NCBI RefSeq assembly: GCF_004353925.1
Contig: NZ_SMOK01000004.1
Span: 62,001-126,000, forward strand
DNA: 64,000 bases
DNA from: Pseudomonas sp. H9
GTDB lineage: Bacteria > Pseudomonadota > Gammaproteobacteria > Pseudomonadales > Pseudomonadaceae
Direction: 5' to 3'
This document shows, in pieces, positions 28,957 through 38,413 of the stretch. The stretch's first letter is position 1. Each line of letters starts with the position of its first letter. Position numbers and translations under genes: made by a program. The notes under the pieces are model-generated. The model was not told the origin of the DNA and ran no database searches. It saw only the letters and a list, made by a program, of their open reading frames with translations.

Positions 28957-30845
28957 CACGGGGCCGATTCCTGCGCAATGGAGGGGTTGGTGAATTCAGG
29001 TTTCAGGCGACCGTCGGCTCCGAGCAACCAGGCGTCCATAACCTGACGCACCACAGGGGCGGCAACACCGGAACCGGATTCACCGTTCTCAACCATCACC
29101 GACACCACGATCTTGGGGTTGTCTGCCGGTGCGAAACCTACGAACAACGCGTGGTCGCGGTGGCGTTCCTGCAGTTTGTTGCGGTCGTATTTCTCACCCT
29201 GCTTGATGGCCACCACCTGAGCGGTACCACTCTTGCCGGCAATCCGGTATTGCGCGCCGATCGAAGCCTTGCGCGCTGTACCCCGCGCGCCGTGCATCAC
29301 CTGCTCCATGCCGTGGGTAACCTTGTTCCAGTCGGACTTGTCCCGCAGCACGATGTCATCGATCGGGTTCTCATCCACCGGCGGCTGGCCTTCGATGGTC
29401 TTGGCCAGGTGCGGACGGTTCCACTTACCTTTGTTGGCAATCAGCGCAGTGGCCTGGGCCAGCTGCAACGGTGTGGCCTGCATGTAGCCCTGGCCAATAC
29501 CAAGAATCAGGGTTTCGCCGGGGAACCAGGCTTGGCGACGCGTCGCACGCTTCCACTCACGCGAAGGCATCAAGCCGGGTGATTCTTCGAACATATCCAG
29601 CGAGACCTTGCGACCAATCCCGAAGCGGTTCATGTAGCTGGACAGGCGGTCGATGCCCATCTTGTGCGCCAGGTCGTAGAAGTAGGTGTCATTGGAACGC
29701 ATGATCGCCGTGTCGAGGTCGACCCAGCCATCACCAGTGCGGTTCCAGTTACGGTACTTGTGGTCGTAATTGGGCAGTTGGTAATAACCAGGGTCGAATA
29801 CCCGGCTCGAAGCAGTCACTACGCCACTATCCAGGCCAGCAATGGCCACGGCTGGTTTGATCGTCGAGCCCGGCGGATACAGCCCGCGCAGCACGCGGTT
29901 GAACAGCGGCCGATCAATCGAGTCGCGCAGCTCGGCATAGGCCTTGAAACTGATACCGGTCACGAACAGGTTGGGGTCGAAACTCGGCTGACTGACCATG
30001 GCCAACACCTCGCCGGTGTTCGGATCGAGCGCGACGATAGCGCCACGACGCCCGGCCAGCGCAGCTTCGGCGGCTTCCTGCAGCTTGATGTCGAGGCTCA
30101 GGACAATGTCTTTGCCAGGAATCGGGTCGGTTCGCTTGAGCACCCGCAATACCCGGCCGCGGGCGTTGGTCTCGACTTCCTCATAGCCCACCTGCCCATG
30201 CAGCTCAGGCTCGTAAAAACGTTCGATGCCGGTCTTGCCGATATGGTGGGTACCGCTGTAGTTGACCGGGTCGAGGGTCTTGAGTTCTTTCTCGTTGATC
30301 CGCCCCACATAGCCGACCGAATGCGCAAAGTGCGCACCTTGCGGGTAATGCCGCACCAACTGGGCAACCACTTCAACACCGGGCAAACGGAACTGGTTCA
30401 CCGCAATCCGGGCGATCTGCTCCTCGGTCAGCTCAAACAGAATCGGCACCGGCTCGAACGGTCGACGCCCCTGACGCATGCGCTTTTCAAACAGCGTACG
30501 GTCGTCTGGGGTCAGCTCGAGCACCTCGACGATCACGTCGAGCACCTGCTGCCAGTCGCCGGAACGCTCTCGGGTCATGCTCAGGCTGAAGCTGGGCCGG
30601 TTGTCGGCGATGATCACGCCGTTACGGTCGAAAATCAGCCCGCGGGTCGGCGGAATCGGCTGCACATGCACCCGATTGTTTTCCGACAGGGTCGAGTGAT
30701 AGTCGTACTGGATCACCTGCAGGTAATACAGGCGAGCGATCAGCACGCAGATCAGCAGGACGATCGCCACGGCACCGACCACGACGCGACTGCGCACCAA
30801 ACGGGCGTCTTTCTCGTGATCCTTGAGACGAATCGGCTGCGTCAT
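28956..30845 (-). CDS. mrdA: Penicillin-binding protein 2
   Basis: PBP2 is the class B transpeptidase of the rod complex and activates RodA. The 629-residue protein has one N-terminal transmembrane helix (VVVGAVAIVLLICVLIARL), a pedestal domain (about 60-230), and the transpeptidase domain with SxxK in PPGSTIKP, SxN in MRSNDTYFY, and KSG in AGKSGTAQ. It lies 16 bp after rlmH. Confidence 0.97.
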   Translation of the reverse strand: MTQPIRLKDHEKDARLVRSRVVVGAVAIVLLICVLIARLYYLQVIQYDYHSTLSENNRVHVQPIPPTRGLIFDRNGVIIADNRPSFSLSMTRERSGDWQQVLDVIVEVLELTPDDRTLFEKRMRQGRRPFEPVPILFELTEEQIARIAVNQFRLPGVEVVAQLVRHYPQGAHFAHSVGYVGRINEKELKTLDPVNYSGTHHIGKTGIERFYEPELHGQVGYEEVETNARGRVLRVLKRTDPIPGKDIVLSLDIKLQEAAEAALAGRRGAIVALDPNTGEVLAMVSQPSFDPNLFVTGISFKAYAELRDSIDRPLFNRVLRGLYPPGSTIKPAVAIAGLDSGVVTASSRVFDPGYYQLPNYDHKYRNWNRTGDGWVDLDTAIMRSNDTYFYDLAHKMGIDRLSSYMNRFGIGRKVSLDMFEESPGLMPSREWKRATRRQAWFPGETLILGIGQGYMQATPLQLAQATALIANKGKWNRPHLAKTIEGQPPVDENPIDDIVLRDKSDWNKVTHGMEQVMHGARGTARKASIGAQYRIAGKSGTAQVVAIKQGEKYDRNKLQERHRDHALFVGFAPADNPKIVVSVMVENGESGSGVAAPVVRQVMDAWLLGADGRLKPEFTNPSIAQESAP

Positions 30846-30861
30846 TGAAAGGCTTACAGGT

Positions 30862-31329
30862 TCATTTGTGGTAAGGGTGCCCGGACAGCACGGTCCAGGC
30901 GCGGTACAGCTGTTCGCCGATCAGTATCCTTACCAATGGGTGCGGCAGGGTCAGCGGCGACAGCGACCAGCGCTGTTCGGCACGCGCGCAGACTTCCGGC
31001 GCCAGCCCTTCCGGGCCGCCGACCATGAAGTTCACAGTGCGCGAATCGAGCCGCCAGCGGTCCAGCTCAACAGCCAGTTGCTCGGTGCTCCACGGCTTGC
31101 CATGGACCTCCAGGGTGACAATCCGTTCCCCTGGCTGGACCTTGGCGAGCATGGCCTCGCCCTCCTGACGAATCAGGCGAGCGACATCGGCATTCTTGCC
31201 CCGGGTATTGAGCGGAATCTCCACCAGCTCCAGCGACAGCTCCGAGGGCAAGCGCTTGGCATACTCATGCCAACCGTCTTCGACCCATTTGGGCATGCGC
31301 GAGCCGACCGCGATCAGACGCAGACGCAC
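30862..31329 (-). CDS. rlmH: 23S rRNA pseudouridine-1915 N3-methyltransferase
   Basis: RlmH is a SPOUT-class methyltransferase that modifies pseudouridine 1915 in helix 69 of 23S rRNA. The 155-residue protein has the length of the family and its C-terminal trefoil knot: [26 protein letters not shown], and [18 protein letters not shown]. It is located 9 bp after rsfS, pairing two 50S-subunit functions. Confidence 0.96.
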   Translation of the reverse strand: MRLRLIAVGSRMPKWVEDGWHEYAKRLPSELSLELVEIPLNTRGKNADVARLIRQEGEAMLAKVQPGERIVTLEVHGKPWSTEQLAVELDRWRLDSRTVNFMVGGPEGLAPEVCARAEQRWSLSPLTLPHPLVRILIGEQLYRAWTVLSGHPYHK

Positions 31330-31338
31330 GAGCCTTCC

Positions 31339-31767
31339 TTATTCCCGGTCTTTGAGGTTGTCGGAATAGGCGTGGTTATTTTCCGGGCTGTGGTGTTTGC
31401 CATCAGCGGCACGGCTCTGCTCGGCACCCAACCACAGGCGCTCGAGGTCGTAGAACTGACGGGCAGCAGCGGTCATCATGTGAACGATGACATCGTTGAG
31501 GTCGAGCAGTACCCAGTCGCTGTCGCCCTTGCCTTCTTCGCCCAGCGGCTGCGCGCCTTTGGCTTTGACCGCTTCACGGACCTTTTCCAGCATCGCGTTG
31601 ATCTGGCGGTTGGACGTACCGGTGGCGATGATCATGTAATCGGTCAGGCTGTGTTTATCGCGCACGTCGATGACCTGGATGTCCTGGGCCTTGACGTCTT
31701 CCAGAGCGGCCTTGGTCAGTTCGACCAGTTCTTCGCCACTGATGGCACTGATTTTTTGCTTGGTCAT
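31339..31767 (-). CDS. rsfS: Ribosomal silencing factor RsfS
   Basis: RsfS binds L14 and blocks 30S-50S joining during starvation. The 142-residue protein contains the DUF143 core: LEDVKAQDIQVIDVRD, DYMIIATGTSNRQI, and DWVLLDLNDVIVHMM. The last 35 residues are charged and Asn/His-rich and longer than the E. coli tail. I chose the ATG at 31767 (MTKQKISA) instead of an in-frame one at 31782 because family proteins start near that point. Confidence 0.95.
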   Translation of the reverse strand: MTKQKISAISGEELVELTKAALEDVKAQDIQVIDVRDKHSLTDYMIIATGTSNRQINAMLEKVREAVKAKGAQPLGEEGKGDSDWVLLDLNDVIVHMMTAAARQFYDLERLWLGAEQSRAADGKHHSPENNHAYSDNLKDRE

Positions 31768-31812
31768 ATAAAACTCATTCAACTCAATAGTGTGAGGCGC
31801 TTCACAGCACCT

Positions 31813-32469
31813 TCAGTTCGGCGCACGGTAAAGGTTGTGCGCATCGATGTAGGCCAGTACTGCGTCCGGCACCAGAAACCGCACCGACTTGCCGCTGGCC
31901 AGCAGCTGTCGGATCTGCGTGGCTGACACCGCGAGCGGCGTCTGCCAGACGAATGCAATATGTCCCGCTGGCCCCACCAGGGCCTGCGGATCACTGACTG
32001 AGCGTGCAGCCAACAGATTGCGCAGGGCATCTGGTGGCTCGACGTCGGCATCCGGGCGTTGCAGCACCAGGATGTGACAGTGTTGCAGCAATTCTTCCCA
32101 ACGATGCCAACTCGGCAGGCCGCAGAACGCGTCCCAGCCCAGCAGCAGAAACAGCTGATCAGAGGCGGCCATTTCGGCACGCATCAGCTCAAGTGTTTCA
32201 ATGGTATACGACGGCGTGTCACGCTCCAGCTCGCGCGCATCCACCGACAGATTCGGCACACCTTCAACGGCACAGCGAACCATTGCCAGCCGGTCCTGGG
32301 CCGACACTTGTGGTGTGTCGCGGTGGGGCGGACGGGCGTTGGGCATCAGCCGAAGCTCGTCCAGCGCCAGCACTTCGGCCACCTCCAGCGCACTGCGCAG
32401 GTGACCAATGTGGACCGGGTCGAATGTCCCGCCGAGCACGCCGATGCGCCGGCCAGGCGTCATCGTCAT
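31813..32469 (-). CDS. nadD: Nicotinate-nucleotide adenylyltransferase
   Basis: NadD adenylates nicotinate mononucleotide to deamido-NAD in NAD synthesis. The 218-residue protein has the nucleotidyltransferase motif [13 protein letters not shown] near the N terminus and the ISxTxxR-type motif as SATQIRQLL. The start is uncertain: ATG at 32469 ([14 protein letters not shown]) was chosen, but an in-frame TTG at 32499, 2 bp from the proA stop, would add ten residues. It is the second gene of the proA-led cluster. Confidence 0.92.
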   Translation of the reverse strand: MTMTPGRRIGVLGGTFDPVHIGHLRSALEVAEVLALDELRLMPNARPPHRDTPQVSAQDRLAMVRCAVEGVPNLSVDARELERDTPSYTIETLELMRAEMAASDQLFLLLGWDAFCGLPSWHRWEELLQHCHILVLQRPDADVEPPDALRNLLAARSVSDPQALVGPAGHIAFVWQTPLAVSATQIRQLLASGKSVRFLVPDAVLAYIDAHNLYRAPN

Positions 32470-32500
32470 GACTGTAGCGAGCGGTTTGCGCTCAGCCAAG

Positions 32501-33772
32501 TCAGAGCGACTCCTGCCCGCGCAGTTGACCGTCGCCGATCACTACATATTTTTCGCAGGTCAGGCCTTCCAGACCGACCGGGCCACGGGCGTGCAGCTTG
32601 TCGGTGGAAATACCGATTTCTGCGCCCAGGCCGTACTCGAAGCCATCGGCAAAGCAGGTTGGCGTGTTGATCATGACCGAAGACGAATCAACTTCGGCAG
32701 TGAAGCGCCGGGCCTGCCCCTGATGCTCAGTGACGATGGAGTCGGTGTGGTGCGAACCGTAATGGTTGATGTGCTCGATAGCCTGATCCAGGCCGTCGAC
32801 CACACGGATCGACAGGATCGCCGCCAGGTACTCGGTGTTCCAGTCTTCTTCACTGGCCGGCACGGCATCGATAATCTGGCGGGTGCGCTCGCAACCGCGA
32901 AGTTCGACGCCTTTTTCCCGAAATTGGCGGGCCATTTCCGGCAAAAAGTCTGCTGCGACCGTTTGGTCCACAAGCAGGGTTTCCATCGCCCCACAGATGC
33001 CATAACGGTAGGTTTTGGCATTGAAGGCAATACGCCGCGCCTTGTCCAGCTCCGCATGCTCAGCCACGTACACATGACAGATGCCGTCGAGGTGCTTGAT
33101 CACCGGCACCCGCGCATCGCGGCTGATACGCTCGATCAGGCCCTTGCCGCCACGCGGCACGATCACATCGACATACTCCGGCATGCTGATCAATGCACCG
33201 ACCGCCTCGCGATCCGTGGTTTCTACCACCTGAACCACAGCCGCAGGCAGGCCTGCCTCAGCCAGACCACGCTGGATGCATTCGGCAATCGCGCGATTGG
33301 AGTGAATCGCCTCGGAGCCGCCGCGCAAAATGGTGGCATTACCCGACTTCAAGCACAGGCTGGCCGCATCGATGGTCACGTTGGGACGTGACTCGTAGAT
33401 GATGCCGATGACGCCCAGCGGTACGCGCATCTTGCCGACCTGAATACCCGATGGGCGGTAGCTCATGTCACGAATGGCACCGACCGGATCTGGCAGGCTG
33501 GCCACCTGACGCAAGCCGACGATCATGCTGTCGATGCGGGCTGGGGTCAGCGCCAGGCGCTCCAGCATGGCCGGTTCCAGGCCATTGGCACGGCCGGCGG
33601 CCAAGTCCAGCTCGTTGGCGGCCGACAGTTCGTCACGAGCAGCATCCAGGGCATTGGCAGCGGCCTGCAGCGCACGGTTCTTCTGCGCGGTGCTGGCTCG
33701 GGCGATGACGCGGGCCGCCTCACGGGCAGCGCGACCCAGGCGGGTCATATAGTCAAGAACAGACTCAGTCAT
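32501..33772 (-). CDS. proA: Gamma-glutamyl phosphate reductase
   Basis: ProA reduces gamma-glutamyl phosphate to glutamate semialdehyde in proline synthesis. The 423-residue ALDH-fold enzyme shows [26 protein letters not shown], the catalytic Cys in [11 protein letters not shown], and the C-terminal [18 protein letters not shown]. The ATG at 33772 (MTESVLDYM) is the family start; the longer open frame upstream is made of a REP pair and intergenic DNA. First gene of the minus-strand cluster. Confidence 0.97.
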   Translation of the reverse strand: MTESVLDYMTRLGRAAREAARVIARASTAQKNRALQAAANALDAARDELSAANELDLAAGRANGLEPAMLERLALTPARIDSMIVGLRQVASLPDPVGAIRDMSYRPSGIQVGKMRVPLGVIGIIYESRPNVTIDAASLCLKSGNATILRGGSEAIHSNRAIAECIQRGLAEAGLPAAVVQVVETTDREAVGALISMPEYVDVIVPRGGKGLIERISRDARVPVIKHLDGICHVYVAEHAELDKARRIAFNAKTYRYGICGAMETLLVDQTVAADFLPEMARQFREKGVELRGCERTRQIIDAVPASEEDWNTEYLAAILSIRVVDGLDQAIEHINHYGSHHTDSIVTEHQGQARRFTAEVDSSSVMINTPTCFADGFEYGLGAEIGISTDKLHARGPVGLEGLTCEKYVVIGDGQLRGQESL

Positions 33773-33872
33773 GGGCTCAGTGTCTTGGCGAAGGGGAAAT
33801 CGGCTGATTATAACTGTCGCGCCGCCCCGCGCCCAGCGGAGACAGGCGGATGGTAAAAAACAGTTTCGATTC

Positions 33873-33948
33873 CCTGTAGGAGCGGGCTTGCCCCGCGATT
33901 GCGATTTGTCTGTCACATCGCCTCGCGGGGCAAGCCCGCTCCTACAGG
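33873..33948. repeat. Paired REP (REPIN-like) inverted repeat
   Basis: Arms cctgtaggagcgggcttgc and its inverted partner span 33873-33898 and 33923-33948 with a 24-bp spacer. Unlike most copies it lies between divergent genes (proA and mpg), so it is near promoters, not at a gene end. Confidence 0.93.
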
Positions 33949-34005
33949 TTCGGTTAAGGCAGAAATTGCTATTATCGCCGACCAGCCCACCGCGAACCTG
34001 CCCGC

Positions 34006-34698
34006 ATGCCCGACTCAGCCCCCTGCCCGACCCAAGCATTGCCCGACAGTTTCTTTAACCGCGATGCACAGGAACTGGCCAAGGCCCTGCTGGGCAAGAT
34101 CATCCGCCACCGCCAAGGCCCTTACTGGCTGGCGGCGCGCATTATCGAGACCGAGGCTTATTACCTGAGCGACAAGGGCAGCCACGCCTCGCTCGGTTAC
34201 ACAGAAAAACGCAAGGCGCTGTTCCTCGATGGCGGGCACATCTACATGTACTACGCACGCGGCGGCGACTCGCTGAACTTCAGCGCCCAGGGCCCGGGCA
34301 ATGCGGTGCTGATCAAATCGGCCGTCGCCTTCGTCGACGCCATTTCCGATGCCAACAGCCTGGCGCAGATGCAACTGAACAGCCCCGCCGCCAACGGTCA
34401 ATTGCGCGACAGCGAACGCTTGTGCTCAGGTCAGACGCTATTGTGCAAAGCACTGGGCCTGAAAGTACCGCATTGGGATGCCAAGCGTTTTGACGCCGAA
34501 CGGCTGTTCGTTGAAGACTGCGGAATCAAGGTGAAACACATTATCCAGACCACCCGTCTAGGCATCCCCGCTGGCCGCGACGAACATCTGCCCTACCGCT
34601 TTGTCGACGCCGAGTTTGCCCGCCAGTGCACGCGGAACCCACTGCGCCGCGGCCAAGTCGAAGGCCGGGACTACTTTTTACTGACACAAGGAATCTGA
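34006..34698 (+). CDS. mpg: DNA-3-methyladenine glycosylase (AAG/MPG family)
   Basis: A 230-residue base-excision repair glycosylase that removes alkylated purines. The AAG-type signature is visible: [16 protein letters not shown], then [16 protein letters not shown] with the catalytic Glu, [14 protein letters not shown], and the C-terminal [12 protein letters not shown]. This fold is the mammalian-type AAG, not the E. coli Tag or AlkA type. The DedA-PAP2 gene starts 4 bp after its stop, indicating co-transcription, as in P. aeruginosa. Confidence 0.9.
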   Translation: MPDSAPCPTQALPDSFFNRDAQELAKALLGKIIRHRQGPYWLAARIIETEAYYLSDKGSHASLGYTEKRKALFLDGGHIYMYYARGGDSLNFSAQGPGNAVLIKSAVAFVDAISDANSLAQMQLNSPAANGQLRDSERLCSGQTLLCKALGLKVPHWDAKRFDAERLFVEDCGIKVKHIIQTTRLGIPAGRDEHLPYRFVDAEFARQCTRNPLRRGQVEGRDYFLLTQGI

Positions 34699-34702
34699 CA
34701 CG

Positions 34703-36019
34703 ATGGGCCAATGGCTCGACAGCCTGACCGGTTGGCTTGGTGCCAACCCGCAATGGCTTGGCTTGGCAATTTTTCTGGTGGCCTGCGTGGAATGCCTGGC
34801 CATCGCCGGGATTATCGTACCGGGCACCGTACTGTTGTTTGGCGTCGCCGTATTGGCGGGCAGCGGTGCCCTGTCGCTGGGTGAAACCTTGCTACTGGGG
34901 TTCCTAGGCGGCATTTTGGGCGATGCCATCTCCTACACGTTGGGGCGCAAGTTTCATCAGAACATCCGGCGCCTGCCCTTGCTGCGCCATCACCCGGAGT
35001 GGATCGGCGGCGCCGAAACCTATTTCCAGCGCTACGGTATTGCCAGCCTGTTGGTAGGGCGCTTCATCGGGCCACTGCGGCCGATGCTGCCGATGGTCGC
35101 CGGGATGTTCGACATGCCCCTGCCACGCTTTATCGCCGTCAGCCTGATCGCTGGTGCCGGTTGGTCGGTTGCCTACCTGTTGCCCGGCTGGGCCACAGGT
35201 GCCGCCATGCGCTTGCCACTGCCCGAGGGCTTCTGGCTCGATGCCGGCCTGATCGCCGCCGGTTTGGCGATTCTGGTTGGCGTCAGCATCAATTGCAGCC
35301 TGCGCAGCATGCGTCGCGGCACCCGCGTGATCGCGGGGCTCAGCCTGCTGGCGCTGACCGGGCTGTTTGTTGGCTGGCCGTATTTGCATGAGTTCGATCA
35401 GGGCTTGATGACGCTGATTCAGGAGCATCGCAGCAACGCCATCGATGGCACGGTAGTGCTGATCACCCGCATGGGCGATTTTCGCACGCAGTTTTTCCTC
35501 GGTGGCCTGCTGACCGGCCTGTTGCTGCTGGCACGGCAGTGGCGTCCAGCGCTGTTTGCCGGCACCACGCTGGTCGGCACTGCCCTGGCAAACGGCAGTC
35601 TGAAATGGCTGTTCGCCCGCGCCCGTCCGGAAGTCCTGACCGATCCGCTTACCACCTACAGCATGCCCAGCGGCCACAGTTCGGCGGCGTTTGCCTTCTT
35701 CCTGGTGCTGGCAGTACTGGCCGGACGCGGCCAGCCAGCGCGTATGCGCCTGACCTGGATCATGCTGGGTTGTTTGCCAGCACTGGCCATTGCCCTGTCG
35801 CGGGTCTACCTGGGAGTGCACTGGCCAACCGATATTCTTGCCGGCGCCATGCTCGCCTGCTGTATATGCGCCACCAGTCTGACCTTGATCCAGCGCCGCC
35901 AACCGCTGACGGCCCTGCCACTAAAGGTCTGGTGGTTGATTCTGCCCGCGTGCATCGCCCTTCTGGCGTTCTTCAGCTTGCACGCAATGCCGGACGCCCT
36001 GCTGCGCTATCAGTATTGA
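34703..36019 (+). CDS. DedA-PAP2 fusion membrane protein
   Basis: A 438-residue integral membrane protein joining two lipid-related modules. The N-terminal half (about 1-200) is a DedA/SNARE-associated domain with GIIVPGTVLLFGVAVLAGSG, RFIGPLRPMLPMVAG and several helices. The C-terminal half (about 205-438) is a PAP2-type phosphatase with all three motifs: KWLFARARP, PSGHSSA, and SRVYLGVHWPTD. DedA proteins include undecaprenyl-phosphate or phospholipid flippases; PAP2 enzymes such as PgpB dephosphorylate undecaprenyl pyrophosphate or phosphatidylglycerol phosphate. A linked hydrolysis-and-flip role is inference. The ATG at 34703 fits an N-terminal helix. Confidence 0.9.
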   Translation: MGQWLDSLTGWLGANPQWLGLAIFLVACVECLAIAGIIVPGTVLLFGVAVLAGSGALSLGETLLLGFLGGILGDAISYTLGRKFHQNIRRLPLLRHHPEWIGGAETYFQRYGIASLLVGRFIGPLRPMLPMVAGMFDMPLPRFIAVSLIAGAGWSVAYLLPGWATGAAMRLPLPEGFWLDAGLIAAGLAILVGVSINCSLRSMRRGTRVIAGLSLLALTGLFVGWPYLHEFDQGLMTLIQEHRSNAIDGTVVLITRMGDFRTQFFLGGLLTGLLLLARQWRPALFAGTTLVGTALANGSLKWLFARARPEVLTDPLTTYSMPSGHSSAAFAFFLVLAVLAGRGQPARMRLTWIMLGCLPALAIALSRVYLGVHWPTDILAGAMLACCICATSLTLIQRRQPLTALPLKVWWLILPACIALLAFFSLHAMPDALLRYQY

Positions 36020-36023
36020 GAAC

Positions 36024-36614
36024 TCAGGCGAAGAGTTCGCCTTGCAGGCGGTCAAGCAATGCCTGAATAGCATTCAGGCGTTGCTGCGCGGAGTCGATGG
36101 CCAGCAGGTCCAGTTTGTCTTCTTCGACAAAGGGCAGCAGGTAGGCCAGCTGGTTGGCCAGCGATTGCTGGCCCACCACCGCAGACGGCATGTTCAGCGC
36201 AGCCACCATCGGGTGCTCGCCCAACGCTTTGAGCAGCGCCAGCAGGTCGTCATCCTGCTCAGCCAATGGAGTGTCCGGACGTTCCTGCAACCACTGCACA
36301 TCGGCCAGCAGTAGCTGATCTTTCTGCACCTGAGCACTCTGCACACGAAAGCGCCGAGTACCTTCGACACGAATGCCGAGCAGGCCATTGTCTTGCTGCT
36401 GGAAATCGCGGATCACTGCCTCGCAACCAATAGAGGCATAGCCTTCAGGCGCCTTGCCGACCTGCTCGCCCTCCAGGATGCAAACCACACCAAAGCCGCC
36501 GCCCTGCTTCATGCAGCGGCCGATCATGTCCAGGTAGCGCGCCTCGAAAATCTGCAAATCAAGGAAGCAACCTGGAAACAGCACGGTATTGAGTGGAAAC
36601 AGCGGTAACGTCAT
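36024..36614 (-). CDS. Stand-alone LON substrate-binding domain protein
   Basis: A 196-residue cytosolic protein matching only the N-terminal LON (PUA-like) domain: LPLFPLNTVLFPGCFLDLQIFEARYLDMI is the typical start. No AAA+ or protease domain follows. Such proteins are common but functionally undefined; substrate binding or regulation is presumed. GAGGAA precedes the ATG. It lies 9 bp after lrgB and is convergent with the DedA-PAP2 gene. Confidence 0.9.
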   Translation of the reverse strand: MTLPLFPLNTVLFPGCFLDLQIFEARYLDMIGRCMKQGGGFGVVCILEGEQVGKAPEGYASIGCEAVIRDFQQQDNGLLGIRVEGTRRFRVQSAQVQKDQLLLADVQWLQERPDTPLAEQDDDLLALLKALGEHPMVAALNMPSAVVGQQSLANQLAYLLPFVEEDKLDLLAIDSAQQRLNAIQALLDRLQGELFA

Positions 36615-36623
36615 TGCAATTCC

Positions 36624-37340
36624 TCAAGCAACCAGGCTGACCGCCAACGGCAGGAAAACCGCAGTGGCCACGCCCATCAGGCTCATCGCCAGGGCCGCAA
36701 AGGCCCCACACTCATCACTTTCCTGCAGGGCCACCGAAGTGCCCACCGCATGAGCGGTTACCCCCAGGGCCATGCCTCGTGCTTCCGGGCTGTGAACCCC
36801 ACAACGCGACAGCAATTGAGGGCCAAAGATCGCACCGATCACGCCGGTGATCAGCACAAACACCGCTGCCAGTGCGGCCACGCCGCCAATCTGTTCAGCC
36901 ACTAGCATGGCGATAGGCGAAGTCACCGACTTGGGCGCCATGGTCATCAGAATCATATGCTCGGCGCCAAACCACCAGCCCAGCAACACGCAAGCGCCTG
37001 TTGCCACGATCCCTCCGATTACTAGCGTAGTAAAGGTCGGCCAGAACAGCTGGCGAATGCGCCGCAGATTGAGATAAAGCGGAACCGCCAGTGCGACGGT
37101 CGCAGGCCCGAGCAGGATGCTCATGATTTCGGTACTTTTGCGGTACTCACTGTAAGTCAGGCCACAGGTGAGCAGTACGCCAATGACTACAAGCATCGAC
37201 ACCAGTACCGGCTGCAGAAAAATCCAGCGGGTCTTTTCATAGGCCGCCAACACCAACTGGTACGCGCCCAGGGTAATGCCGATGCCAAACAAGGGGTGAT
37301 GAATGACCGCGTTCAGCGCACCGTTCCAGTCCAGGTTCAT
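36624..37340 (-). CDS. lrgB: LrgB/CidB family membrane protein
   Basis: A 238-residue membrane protein with about seven helices and LrgB signatures ILLGPATVALAVPLY, APKSVTSPIAM and GVTAHAVGTSVAL. With LrgA it forms a holin-like or metabolite (pyruvate, murein-fragment) transport unit that affects autolysis; the exact role in pseudomonads is unsettled. It overlaps the lrgA stop by 4 bp (ATGA). No LytSR regulator is adjacent. Confidence 0.92.
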   Translation of the reverse strand: MNLDWNGALNAVIHHPLFGIGITLGAYQLVLAAYEKTRWIFLQPVLVSMLVVIGVLLTCGLTYSEYRKSTEIMSILLGPATVALAVPLYLNLRRIRQLFWPTFTTLVIGGIVATGACVLLGWWFGAEHMILMTMAPKSVTSPIAMLVAEQIGGVAALAAVFVLITGVIGAIFGPQLLSRCGVHSPEARGMALGVTAHAVGTSVALQESDECGAFAALAMSLMGVATAVFLPLAVSLVA

Positions 37341-37699
37341 GGCCGCTCCTCACGCTTGGCCTGCCGGGCGATAAGCTTTTGCATGAGCACGCCGACAAAA
37401 GCCAGGGTCACCAGCGCCGAGATCACCAACGCCCCGACAATGGCCCAGAAATCTGCAGCGATGTCTGCGGCGTACACCATCACACCCACCGCTGGCGGTA
37501 CCAGCAGCAACGGTAGGTAACGCAGCAAGCTGTTGGCCGCCTCGCTCAGCGGCGCGCCTACTTCCCCGCGCAGCATCAGAAACACCAGCAAGAGCAGAAG
37601 ACCAATAATCGGCCCAGGCAAGATGGGCACAAACAAATGGTTAATCGCCGTCCCAAGCAATTGAAACAACACCAGCCAGGTCAAACCACGCAACAGCAT
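37337..37699 (-). CDS. lrgA: LrgA/CidA family holin-like protein
   Basis: A 120-residue membrane protein with four helices and the family motif FVPILPGPIIGLLLLLVFL. Phage-holin-like proteins of this family act with LrgB. It is the first gene of the lrgA-lrgB-LON cluster. CidA is an alternative name; the two subfamilies cannot be separated by eye. Confidence 0.9.
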   Translation of the reverse strand: MLLRGLTWLVLFQLLGTAINHLFVPILPGPIIGLLLLLVFLMLRGEVGAPLSEAANSLLRYLPLLLVPPAVGVMVYAADIAADFWAIVGALVISALVTLAFVGVLMQKLIARQAKREERP

Positions 37700-37867
37700 A
37701 ACTTTCTCCTTCGGGCCTGGCGGCCATTATAAGCACGCTAACGACCTGCCTATAACCTGATATTCGCCGAAAACATGCCGACTTGACCGCTTTTGGCAGG
37801 CGTGGTGAATTTAGCCTTTCGATTCTGCCGCCCCTATAAGAAAACCAAAGCAATCTGGAGAGTCACG

Positions 37868-38323
37868 ATGCCTCAAGTACCTGTTGCAGAGCTTTCGCAG
37901 TACGTTGGTAAGGAACTGGGACGTTCCGAATGGCTGACCATCGATCAAAACCGCATCAACCTGTTTGCTGAAGCCACTGGCGATTTTCAGTTCATCCATG
38001 TCGATCCGGTGAAGGCAGCAAATACGCCATTTGGCAGCACTATCGCTCACGGTTTTCTCACTCTTTCGCTAATCCCCAAATTGATGGAAGACATCATTGT
38101 GCTTCCTGAGGGCCTGAAGATGGTCGTTAACTACGGCCTCGACAGCGTGCGCTTTATCCAACCGGTCAAGGTCGACAGCCGGGTACGGCTCAAAGTTGAG
38201 CTGGCAAAAGCGGAGGAGAAAAAGCCTGGCCAATGGCTACTCAAGCTCACCACCACCCTGGAAATCGAAGGCCAGGAAAAGCCCGCCTATATTGCTGAGC
38301 CACTGACCCTCTGCTTCGTCTAA
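37868..38323 (+). CDS. phaJ4: (R)-specific enoyl-CoA hydratase, MaoC type
   Basis: A 151-residue hot-dog-fold hydratase starting MPQVPVAELSQYVGKELG. The hydratase-2 motif with catalytic Asp and His is present: FAEATGDFQFIHVDP and FGSTIAHGFLTLSL. Sequence and place (between lrgA and a MORN lipoprotein) match P. aeruginosa PhaJ4, which makes (R)-3-hydroxyacyl-CoA from beta-oxidation intermediates for medium-chain-length polyhydroxyalkanoate. The start at 37868 was chosen by family; the frame is open from 37793. A 10-bp hairpin follows the stop. Confidence 0.88.
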   Translation: MPQVPVAELSQYVGKELGRSEWLTIDQNRINLFAEATGDFQFIHVDPVKAANTPFGSTIAHGFLTLSLIPKLMEDIIVLPEGLKMVVNYGLDSVRFIQPVKVDSRVRLKVELAKAEEKKPGQWLLKLTTTLEIEGQEKPAYIAEPLTLCFV

Positions 38324-38337
38324 GAAGCGCCCTACAC

Positions 38338-38363
38338 TGAAACAGCCCTCGGCGGCTGTTTCA
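38338..38363 (+). terminator. Hairpin downstream of phaJ4
   Basis: A perfect 10-bp stem (TGAAACAGCC / GGCTGTTTCA) with a CTCGGC loop begins 14 bp after the phaJ4 stop. No T tract follows, so termination strength is uncertain. Confidence 0.55.
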
Positions 38364-38413
38364 GCCTGCGCATTGTGCGGCATACTCGGGGCCTTACCCG
38401 TCCGGACCCCGTC

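Noticed and set aside
37337..37699. LrgA/LrgB as a phage lysis cassette
   Set aside because: No phage genes nearby; the pair is a common chromosomal locus in pseudomonads.
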